A DNA stretch of 32,135 bases from PSLL01 sp964389705 (lineage in GTDB: Bacteria; Desulfobacterota_D; UBA1144; Nemesobacterales; CSP1-2), in NCBI GenBank assembly GCA_964389705.1, contig CAYMEO010000020.1, positions 1 through 32,135 on the forward strand, read 5' to 3'. Below are positions 7,497 through 14,009 of the stretch, piece by piece (the first letter of the stretch is position 1; every line of letters begins with the position of its first letter). The notes below the pieces were generated by a model that was given only the letters and a program-made list of their open reading frames with translations, had not been told where the DNA came from and searched no databases. The position numbers and the translations under genes were made by a program.

Positions 7497-7715
7497 ATGA
7501 CAATAACAATAGCTCCTTTTACGGTTGACCCAAGATGCAGCTGTACTGCCCCGCTGTTTGGAGGCACAGAAAAAAAAGAGGAACATACCCAAAAGAATCC
7601 TCTTACCTATTGGGGAATCTATATAGATGATAAATACGTTTCCTACACATCGAGTAAAGAGTTGGCTGAAAAGACAAAGGTGTGGATGGAAAAGTGGTTA
7701 AAGGACAGGCTTTAA
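7497..7715 (+). CDS. 72-aa protein of unknown function under sigma-54 control
   Basis: No family is recognised. The N-terminal third has a compact Cys pair (RCSCTAPLFGG, C14 and C16) and a Lys/Glu linker. The C-terminal half (about 36-72) looks folded: an aromatic beta hairpin YWGIYIDDKYVSYTS followed by an amphipathic helix ELAEKTKVWMEKWLK. There is no signal peptide or membrane span. AGGAGG lies 11 bases before the ATG, slightly long but usable. The gene stands alone behind a canonical sigma-54 promoter, so expression is probably conditional (nitrogen, stress, envelope or similar). The CxC pair could bind metal or form a redox site. Confidence 0.7.
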   Translation: MTITIAPFTVDPRCSCTAPLFGGTEKKEEHTQKNPLTYWGIYIDDKYVSYTSSKELAEKTKVWMEKWLKDRL

Positions 7716-7808
7716 AAAGGAAAGACTGTAGAAAGCCCTCTTGCTCTTTGAAAGTTGTGCCGTTATTTGTAGCAACGTGTATTTGTCAGTTTCTTTTCTA
7801 TTTTTAGA

Positions 7809-7814
7809 TATAAT
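7809..7814 (+). promoter_or_regulatory. Candidate -10 box upstream of the Trp-rich protein gene
   Basis: A perfect TATAAT lies 125 bases before the ATG at 7939. A TTGTCA sits upstream, but its spacing is about 20 bases, longer than ideal. This is the only reasonable sigma-70 candidate seen in 7716-7938. Confidence 0.3.
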
Positions 7815-7938
7815 GTCACTTCAATACTTACTGAGCGGGATTATAAGTGTTCCCCCAGACTGAAACTTATATCGCCCCTCATAGTTTAAATAATTAAGAG
7901 GATCAAAAACCAGCAAGTTCATTAACAAGGAGATTAAG

Positions 7939-9252
7939 ATGAGGAAGAAGCTTATAATGATTGGTCTAGCATTGTCAATGCTTTTGGGCATTGGATATAC
8001 AAATCAAGCTCAAGCCCACACAACAGTTAGTTTCAATCTGTTTTTCGATGCCCTTGCTCCATATGGCAACTGGGTGTCAACACCTGATTATGGATATGTA
8101 TGGTATCCCACAACAGATGTAGGACCCGATTGGGAGCCATATACAAATGGACACTGGGTCTGGACAGATTATGGATGGACATGGGTCTCTTATGAGCCCT
8201 GGGGTTGGGCTCCATTTCATTATGGAAGGTGGGTATATACTGATTATTATGGATGGGTCTGGATACCTGGTACTGTTTGGGCGCCTGCATGGGTAACATG
8301 GTATGAGGGTCCCGATTACATAGGATGGGCTCCCCTCCCCCCTGATGAGCGATTTTCGCTCGAAGTAGGCATCAGTTTTTCCAACCGCCACTACTATGTA
8401 CCTTATAGAGACGTAGTGTTCGTTCCCTCACACGCCTTTCTGAGTCCCCGCATCCGTGATGTAGTTATTCCACGTTCAAGGAATGTAACGATTATCAGAA
8501 ACACGAGAAACATAAACAATATAATTATTGAGAATAATAGAGTTATAAACCGGGGTCCTGATGTGAAATTTGTTGAGAGAGCTACAAGAGTAAGAATCCA
8601 AAAGGTAAATCTAGTTGATAGAGATGTGGATCAGAATACAATCATTAAAGGCAGCAACATCAACCAAATAAGGGGAAGAGACCTCTATGTATACCGCCCC
8701 ACCGTGATTAAAAAGGGAAATGAGATACCTGTGATTCAAAAAAATATTGAGAAGAACACGATACGAAATAAAAATAAGAATGTGGAAATCGAGAATAGAA
8801 AAAATGTAGGAATTCGAAATGAGGTCAACCTCCCACTCAATCAGGGTCATCCGGTATTTAAGAGGGATGTCGAGGGCAATTCTATGAAAATCAAGGACAA
8901 AAATAAAGATGAAATGGGCAACTACAACGAAAGGAAGATTAAGAAACAGGAAAGAATTGAAAATAGGAATAACCCTCAGAATCAACATCAACAGTACCCG
9001 ATGAGACGGGATGATAATAAAGGAAATACTTTTGTATTGCAAAATACATTCCAATCCCATAGCCCTGTTATACATTCGGAAAACCGTCATCCGATATACA
9101 GAAATACTGAGAAACAAACTCCGCATTATCAACTTAATTCGGACATTAAAGGACAAAAGTTTCAAAATAAGGACTTTGGACAGCGCTCAAACAACAAAAA
9201 CAAAAACCTGGATTCACGCCGAAGCCAGAAGCAAACTGACAGAAACGGCTAA
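7939..9252 (+). CDS. Secreted Trp/Tyr-rich DUF6600-type (YXWGXW repeat) protein
   Basis: This 437-aa protein has a clear signal peptide (MRKKLIMIGLALSMLLGIGY..., cleavage probably after AQA at about 26). Residues about 34-137 are a tandem set of Trp-rich repeats (PYGNWVSTPDYGYVWYP, GHWVWTDYGWTWVSYEPWGWAPFHYGRW, GWVWIPGTVWAPAWV, IGWAPLPP) typical of DUF6600 proteins. A conserved block to about 190 follows. The remaining ~250 residues are a low-complexity, highly basic Asn/Lys/Arg/Gln-rich tail with few acidic patches and no Cys. Such proteins are exported; their role is unknown, with cell-envelope or surface binding the usual guess. GGAG precedes the ATG and a strong terminator follows, so it is a single-gene unit. 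Confidence 0.82.
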   Translation: MRKKLIMIGLALSMLLGIGYTNQAQAHTTVSFNLFFDALAPYGNWVSTPDYGYVWYPTTDVGPDWEPYTNGHWVWTDYGWTWVSYEPWGWAPFHYGRWVYTDYYGWVWIPGTVWAPAWVTWYEGPDYIGWAPLPPDERFSLEVGISFSNRHYYVPYRDVVFVPSHAFLSPRIRDVVIPRSRNVTIIRNTRNINNIIIENNRVINRGPDVKFVERATRVRIQKVNLVDRDVDQNTIIKGSNINQIRGRDLYVYRPTVIKKGNEIPVIQKNIEKNTIRNKNKNVEIENRKNVGIRNEVNLPLNQGHPVFKRDVEGNSMKIKDKNKDEMGNYNERKIKKQERIENRNNPQNQHQQYPMRRDDNKGNTFVLQNTFQSHSPVIHSENRHPIYRNTEKQTPHYQLNSDIKGQKFQNKDFGQRSNNKNKNLDSRRSQKQTDRNG

Positions 9253-9274
9253 TCTAATAAACAACTAGAGACTG

Positions 9275-9312
9275 AAAAGGGAAGTACATCCCGGATGTAC
9301 TTCCCTTTTTTT
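9275..9312 (+). terminator. Strong intrinsic terminator after the Trp-rich protein gene
   Basis: A perfect 13-bp inverted repeat (GGGAAGTACATCC, 9279-9291, with 9293-9305) is flanked by AAAA on the left and a run of seven T on the right (9306-9312). It is a textbook rho-independent terminator and may work on both strands. Confidence 0.93.
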
Positions 9313-9464
9313 ATTCACTAAACACTAACCTATGTGCAATTTGTTTGTTTTAACTTCATTTGGTAGATTAAGGAATCCTCTACCGAATTCAGAACTCTGT
9401 CGGGAGTATAAAAATCATATCTAGCAAAGGACAAATAACTGCTCTACTCATAGTCATCATTTTA

Positions 9465-10946
9465 GTGGGAACTTTCCTCCGATTCTACAGACTCGGCTCA
9501 AATAGTCTATGGTTTGATGAAGCTGTTAGCGTTTGGTTTGCTAACCGACCATTAAAAGACGTGCTATTGATACAGCCAGTCAAGGACGTTCATCCACCTC
9601 TCTACTACTTGATTCTCAGCTTATGGATAAAGGCCTTAGGAACTGGGGAATTCCAAGTGAGGCTTCTTTCATCCGTATTTGGGGTTGCCGCTATGCCTTT
9701 GCTCTACGTTATTGTGCGAATTTTATTTAGAAGTCCATCAGCCGCCTTGGTTTCAGCACTCATTCTTTCTATATCTCCATTTCATGTCTACTATTCACAA
9801 GAATCGAGAATGTATATTCCTCTTACCTTTTTTGTTCTTTTATCAACCTTTTTTATGATCAAGATGCTCTATATAGACAATCAAAAAGAGGGAGGAAGAA
9901 AGGTCCTCTCTCACTTCTGTTATTCTATAGGTTATATCCTCTCTACAGCTGTGGCCCTCTATTGCCACAACATTGCCTTATTCTTACCTGTAGCTCAGAA
10001 CCTCTTTCTTATAACCTTCTGGGGGAGATACAGACCTCTGTTAAGATCTTGGATACCATCTGGAGTGATAACTCTAATTCTCTGGATTCCCTGGGCTTCT
10101 TTTTTCTTCAAACAAAGTTCAATGGTGCACAAGGGTTTCTATAACACTCGGATCACCTTCGAGAGTATAGCTAGCGTTTTTGCCATTTTCAATAATGGCC
10201 CTGCCTTCTGGCTATTTAATTGGATAGATATAGACCATTTAAGCCTTATCCGAGGGAGATTAGTTTTATTAACCCTTATCTTCTTTGGCGCTCTATTCAT
10301 AATTGGAGTTATTTCTACACGACATAATATTCAGACTTTGATGTTCCTTCTGCTTATCTTTTTTGTCCCAATAGGGGCCGAATTTTTAATAAGTTTAAAG
10401 TGGCCTATTCTCGCCACACAAACCCTTATATGGGCCTCTGTGCCCTATTATGTTTTAATCGCAAAAGGAATAGTTGGATTAAAAAACAGATGGGCAGTTG
10501 CTATGGGAGTTATCTTACTTATCATATTTAGCTCTTCTGCCCTTTATAAATACTACACTGGATTTGAAAAAGAGCACTGGGATCTTGCTGCGCGCTATGT
10601 TGCCGAAAATCTAGATAAAGATGATCTTCTTCTCTTCAATTCAGGCTTTGGACAGATTCCATTTGATTATTATTTTGATAGATATGATAAGCTAAATACC
10701 GAAGAACATGGGATTCCGCAAGATCTAAGTGAGAAGAGAATGAGTCTAGAGAATCTACCCGAACTGGAAAAATCGATACACGGCCGTAAGAGAGTATGGC
10801 TTATATATAGCCACGAAGAATTTACTGATCCTCAAAGGCTCTCTAAGACGGTTCTTGAGAAGAGCCATTGCCTTTCCAATCAGAGGGATTTTAAGAGCAG
10901 TCAGAATAATATCATATGTTACTTATTTAAGAAATGTGATTTATGA
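9465..10946 (+). CDS. GT39/ArnT-like polyprenyl-phosphate-dependent glycosyltransferase, start uncertain
   Basis: This is an integral membrane glycosyltransferase of the PMT/GT39 type (GT-C fold). The signature LRFYRLGSNSLWFDEAVSVWF carries the catalytic Asp-Glu in the first extracytoplasmic loop, then HPPLYYLILSLW, about ten hydrophobic segments and a soluble C-terminal ~100 residues. It should transfer a sugar from a lipid-phosphate donor to a protein or lipid at the outer face of the inner membrane. The first standard start is the GTG at 9465, but this removes the first membrane helix. The frame is open upstream to 9372 and encodes the missing hydrophobic segment (ALLIVIILV). That extension has no ATG, GTG or TTG. 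A GGGAG at 9402-9406 suggests an AUC/AUA start near 9414-9417, or a lost start. Its stop overlaps the next gene. Confidence 0.8.
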   Translation: MGTFLRFYRLGSNSLWFDEAVSVWFANRPLKDVLLIQPVKDVHPPLYYLILSLWIKALGTGEFQVRLLSSVFGVAAMPLLYVIVRILFRSPSAALVSALILSISPFHVYYSQESRMYIPLTFFVLLSTFFMIKMLYIDNQKEGGRKVLSHFCYSIGYILSTAVALYCHNIALFLPVAQNLFLITFWGRYRPLLRSWIPSGVITLILWIPWASFFFKQSSMVHKGFYNTRITFESIASVFAIFNNGPAFWLFNWIDIDHLSLIRGRLVLLTLIFFGALFIIGVISTRHNIQTLMFLLLIFFVPIGAEFLISLKWPILATQTLIWASVPYYVLIAKGIVGLKNRWAVAMGVILLIIFSSSALYKYYTGFEKEHWDLAARYVAENLDKDDLLLFNSGFGQIPFDYYFDRYDKLNTEEHGIPQDLSEKRMSLENLPELEKSIHGRKRVWLIYSHEEFTDPQRLSKTVLEKSHCLSNQRDFKSSQNNIICYLFKKCDL

Positions 10947-11347
10947 GTAAAAGGCATCAAGAAAAGAGAAAAATTCATATAATCAACCTAGATGAATTTC
11001 TCGCCAAATCCTTTGTAGAGAGCAGGGAAAGGCCACTAAAGATTGTAGCCTCTAAAGAGGGAAATCAAGGCTATATATCGGTTCTGCTAATTACAGCCGA
11101 TGAATGTATGGAGGAAGATGGTATAGATTTTGAGCTTTCTCCATGCGAGTGCATAGATTTCGCCAATATACAAGTTTCGGATTTTCTTAAAAAACCCATT
11201 TTTACAACCTCCGCTTATGAGTTTTTTGACTTTATGTTTATGTTCTTTAGATCACTTGAATGCATTGTGGATTTTACAGGGAACGCATGGAAGATAAAGA
11301 TTCTAAGAACCAGTGAGTCTTATAAAATTAAGAATGGGTGCACCTAG
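10943..11347 (+). CDS. 134-aa hypothetical protein translationally coupled to the glycosyltransferase
   Basis: No family is recognised. The ATG overlaps the glycosyltransferase stop (ATGA), a strong sign of coupled translation. The protein starts with a basic stretch (SKRHQEKRKIHIINLDEFLA). It then has an acidic region with three Cys in ECMEEDGIDFELSPCECIDF and a Phe-rich segment YEFFDFMFMFFRSLEC that is amphipathic rather than a clear membrane helix. No signal peptide is visible. The context suggests a job linked to the glycosyltransferase or its product, and nothing more can be said. Confidence 0.6.
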   Translation: MSKRHQEKRKIHIINLDEFLAKSFVESRERPLKIVASKEGNQGYISVLLITADECMEEDGIDFELSPCECIDFANIQVSDFLKKPIFTTSAYEFFDFMFMFFRSLECIVDFTGNAWKIKILRTSESYKIKNGCT

Positions 11348-11349
11348 TC

Positions 11350-11523
11350 CCCCTAGTCGCAGGGTGAACATCATTAATAATCCACGGTGGTCTATACATG
11401 GGTAATAATGGTCTGAGATCAGAGCAGACGGAAAACCCACCTCTTCTGCCCGGTAAGTGTATTGGGCAAGGCCATGTCTCTTGCCGAAAAGCGCATACCT
11501 ATTTTAATAGTAATATCCCACAA
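11350..11523 (-). pseudogene. Frameshifted, truncated F420-dependent LLM-class oxidoreductase (TIGR03557-like)
   Basis: On the minus strand, one frame reads HGLAQYTYRAEEVGF followed by PSALISDHYYPCIDHRG. This matches the N-terminal signature of luciferase-like, F420-dependent glucose-6-phosphate-dehydrogenase-type enzymes (family pattern EEHGP..LV.YA.RAEE.GF..ALISDH.HPW). Just upstream a different frame gives TIKIGMRFSAR, matching the family's opening beta strand (KIGY.LSSEE). At least one frameshift therefore separates them. The frame then drifts (LLMMFTLRLGGLGA) and ends near 11307, so only about 55 of roughly 320 residues remain. It is a dead gene. Basis: my recognition of the family motif, not a search. 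Confidence 0.7.
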
Positions 11524-12023
11524 TCAGCCTATTATAGTTTATTTCTCAGTACAATACCTAATACTATGGGTTTTTTATTAATTCTCAAATATTTACAGGG
11601 TATTGCAATGAAGCAGTACTCAAGAAATTACAAATTTATCCGATTCTAGTCAGCAATACTCTATAGGAAGATTTACATAATGAAAAAATATAAAATTAAG
11701 TGGGGAACCCCTGCTTTAGGAGTTCCCCACCTTCTTAAAGGAGGATGGAGGATGACATTTAAATTAAGCTCATTTATTAATTTATGATATAAAAATAAAG
11801 TATTTTACTTTAAATGTCAAGGGGTAATTTTTAAATAATGAAAAATCACCTATGTCCGATCAAGTAACCCCAATGACTACAGTATATTAGATGCTTGGGA
11901 AGTCTTTTCGATTCTATTGATAGAGTTTGAGTAGGAGCAATTCCTCTATATTATTGCCTTGGTTTTTGGGAGTGGGGGTTTTCAACAAAGTTATTAAACA
12001 GACTTATATGAAATCCAATAATA
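11524..12023. other. Non-coding stretch with a hairpin and a doubtful 35-aa ORF
   Basis: No long credible ORF is present. A 35-codon ORF (ATG 11680, stop 11785-11787; MKKYKIKWGTPALGVPHLL...) has AGGAAG 9 bases upstream and contains the hairpin at 11700-11730. Within it, AAAGGAGG (11737-11744) precedes an in-frame ATG at 11752, which would give an 11-residue product. The rest is AT-rich and shows no recognisable element. Confidence 0.5.
11700..11730. other. Stable hairpin without a T tract
   Basis: The arms GTGGGGAAC and GTTCCCCAC pair perfectly over 9 bp, and a further CCC/GGA step is partly paired around a loop of about 7 bases. The absence of a following T run argues against an intrinsic terminator. 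A strong AAAGGAGG site follows within 10 bases, so it may shape translation initiation or be an RNA structural element. Confidence 0.5.
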
Positions 12024-12365
12024 TCACTTCTTTGCCACTTCTTGTACGGGTGTTGATTCACCAAATTTAGGGATTTGAATCTCTTTCTTCTGGGATTCGA
12101 GCTCTTTTATTCTGTTTTCCTTTTCTTTGATCTGATTCCTCATGGATACTGAATAAAAGGCGCCCCATATAATTGCAAAGATTACACCTATAAGGAACGC
12201 AATTGCGATAAGCACTATATTAGAGGTTATATAAGGCCCTATTTGATAAAATTTGAGATCGAGTCCTACATTAAACTTATGCGTAAAAACCTCCTGATTC
12301 TGAAACACAATAGTAAGGACAAGAATAAAGAAAACAGCCAATATAACTATCTTTATGAATCTCAT
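12024..12365 (-). CDS. LapA-domain (DUF1049) inner-membrane protein
   Basis: This 113-aa protein has two transmembrane helices (about 5-22 and 47-70) joined by a short loop containing QNQEVFTHKFNVGLDLKF. A cytoplasmic coiled-coil tail follows (about 78-100, RNQIKEKENRIKELESQKKE). The layout matches lipopolysaccharide assembly protein A domain proteins (PF06305), which in Enterobacteria work with LapB in controlling LPS synthesis. No lapB is seen here. AAAAGGAG precedes the ATG. The HIT-family gene ends 125 bases upstream on the same strand, so cotranscription is possible. Confidence 0.8.
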   Translation of the reverse strand: MRFIKIVILAVFFILVLTIVFQNQEVFTHKFNVGLDLKFYQIGPYITSNIVLIAIAFLIGVIFAIIWGAFYSVSMRNQIKEKENRIKELESQKKEIQIPKFGESTPVQEVAKK

Positions 12366-12490
12366 ATCTTATCTCCTTTTAGGCTTTCAATTGATGATCA
12401 TGAACTATAAGGCTAAAGTTTTGCTCTTTGTTTTAAATTACTTTTCTGAATAGACGTTCCTGGTAGTTGCACCGTATGCCCGAAAAAAAG

Positions 12491-12973
12491 CTAGACTTTC
12501 AACTTCATTTGTTCAATGAGTTTCAAATAGGTTTTATCCAAGTATTCGGGCATCACCTTTATATCTCCAATAACCGGCATAAAGTTTGTATCGCCGCTCC
12601 ATCTGGGAACAATGTGGAAATGGATATGGTCATCAATTCCGGCTCCGGCTGCCCTGCCAAGATTCATCCCAATATTGAATCCATCGGGTTTAAACACCTC
12701 TAGAATTCCTACACACTTAATTACAAGATTCATAAGTTCTGATCTCTCACGGTCATTGAGCTCTCTGAGTTCCCTTATGTGTCTGTAGGGCACAGCCATG
12801 AGATGGCCATTTGAATATGGATAGCGGTTCATAATAATGAACCCGGTTTCGCCTCTGTAGATTATTAGATTTTCTCTGTCCTTGTTTTCTTTAGGTTTTT
12901 TGCAGAATATGCACCCTGCCTCTTTTTCTTCTGTTAGATACTCAATTCGCCAAGGGGCCCAGATCGTTTTCAT
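12491..12973 (-). CDS. HIT-family nucleotide hydrolase/phosphorylase
   Basis: This 160-aa protein of the histidine-triad superfamily, branch 3 type (Ap4A phosphorylase-like), begins with the family hallmark MKTIWAPWRIEYL. A Cys pair CIFC (C21, C24) suits a zinc site shared by this group. The triad HIHFHIVPRW places His at 116, 118 and 120, with the middle one the expected nucleophile. It likely hydrolyses or phosphorolyses dinucleoside polyphosphates or AMP conjugates in the cytoplasm; the exact substrate is unknown. It is normal in length. It lies downstream of sppA on the same strand, separated by a palindromic repeat. Confidence 0.88.
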   Translation of the reverse strand: MKTIWAPWRIEYLTEEKEAGCIFCKKPKENKDRENLIIYRGETGFIIMNRYPYSNGHLMAVPYRHIRELRELNDRERSELMNLVIKCVGILEVFKPDGFNIGMNLGRAAGAGIDDHIHFHIVPRWSGDTNFMPVIGDIKVMPEYLDKTYLKLIEQMKLKV

Positions 12974-13024
12974 AGTGATAAGAAATTTTAGCCGTGAATG
13001 AGCACAAATGAAAGTACAAAGAAG

Positions 13025-13087
13025 AATACAGGAGCCGGAATACAGGATATAGTGGAATATCTCTGACTTCTGACTCCTGTGTATTGT
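13025..13087. repeat. Palindromic intergenic repeat (ACAGGAG ... CTCCTGT type)
   Basis: The left side AATACAGGAGCCGGAATACA and the right side TCTGACTTCTGACTCCTGTG form an imperfect long inverted repeat with the core arms ACAGGAG (13028-13034) and CTCCTGT (13074-13080). Runs of CAGGA and CTGACT are typical of REP-like elements scattered in many environmental genomes. It fills the gap between sppA and the HIT gene. No coding capacity is seen. Confidence 0.6.
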
Positions 13088-13112
13088 ATCTTGACTATCT
13101 CATTCATGCCCC

Positions 13113-14009
13113 TTAATTAGTGGCTAAATTAGTAAGGTAGAAAAGTCCAAAATGCTCTTTTATCGGAATCCCACCTATGAGTCCGTGGGATTCAAATTTC
13201 GAAAGAAGGAAATCAAGTATATTTGTCTTTTTCTTTGGGTAATAAACGACGTTCGGCTCACCCTTTATTCCGCCCATAGCTCCTGCAAGACGGATTGCAT
13301 CACTAAGTGAACCTAATTCATCAACGAGCTTGAGGCCCTTTGCCTGCTCTCCTGTAAATACCCTCCCGTCGGCGATTCTATCCACGTCTTTTAGATCAAT
13401 TCCTCTTCCTTCTGAGACAGCATGTTCAAACTGGGAATGGACATTATCAATTAGATTTTGAATGTATTTCCGCTCGGCCTCGGTCATTTCCCTAAACGGC
13501 GAACCTACGTCCTTAAATTCCCCGCTCTTTATTATCTGAACGTCTACTTTAGCCCATTTAAGGAGCTGCTCATAGTTTGTAAACTCGGCAACTACCCCTA
13601 TACTTCCAGTAATGGTTCCGGGATTTGCAATTATCTTCTGTGCGGCACATGCGATATAATATCCTCCCGAAGCACCCACTGATCCCATTGAGGCAATTAC
13701 AGGTTTCTTTTCCCTTATCTTTTTGATCTCACTATAGATTTCTTGAGATGGACCAACTGCCCCGCCCGGGGAGTCAATTCTTAAAACTACCGCTTTAATC
13801 TTGTCGTCTTTTTTGATTTTAGAAAGGCTTTCAAGATATGCCTGGGAATCAAGGATTATGCCATCAACTTCGAGTACCGCAACCCTTTCGCCGCCGGTAA
13901 AGATATCCTCGCCGGAGATCACAAGACCAAGCCCTAAGCCGGCTATGAAAGCAAAAACTATAAGTGTCACGATGAATACTACAAAGAGGAAGGTACGCAA
14001 ATTAATCAT
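13113..14009 (-). CDS. sppA: Signal peptide peptidase SppA, 36-kDa type
   Basis: This 298-aa serine protease of the S49 (Clp-crotonase) family has an N-terminal membrane anchor (about 7-32). The protease domain follows with RIDSPGGAVGPSQEIY, the nucleophile Ser114 in GSVGASGGYY, and the general-base Lys166 in SGEFKDVGSPFR. The NPGTITGSIGV strand and the DGRVFTGEQAKGLKLVDELG motif are present. It degrades leftover signal peptides in the inner membrane, facing the periplasm. The length matches the short single-domain form (B. subtilis SppA type, not the 67-kDa E. coli type). The ATG overlaps the rpsA stop (ATGA), so it is translated with rpsA. Confidence 0.93.
   Translation of the reverse strand: MINLRTFLFVVFIVTLIVFAFIAGLGLGLVISGEDIFTGGERVAVLEVDGIILDSQAYLESLSKIKKDDKIKAVVLRIDSPGGAVGPSQEIYSEIKKIREKKPVIASMGSVGASGGYYIACAAQKIIANPGTITGSIGVVAEFTNYEQLLKWAKVDVQIIKSGEFKDVGSPFREMTEAERKYIQNLIDNVHSQFEHAVSEGRGIDLKDVDRIADGRVFTGEQAKGLKLVDELGSLSDAIRLAGAMGGIKGEPNVVYYPKKKTNILDFLLSKFESHGLIGGIPIKEHFGLFYLTNLATN

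Noticed and set aside
8611..9165. 184-aa minus-strand frame opposite the Trp-rich protein
   Set aside because: It is antisense to the low-complexity Asn/Lys-rich tail, which automatically yields an Ile/Phe/Leu-rich shadow.
11398..11649. 83-aa open frame on the plus strand
   Set aside because: It lies opposite a recognisable LLM pseudogene, has no ribosome site and has a composition unlike a folded protein.
11815..11880. Possible insertion-sequence end (GTCAAGGGGTAA ... AGTAACCCC)
   Set aside because: The arms match over only about five bases, and no matching partner end, target duplication or transposase fragment was found.
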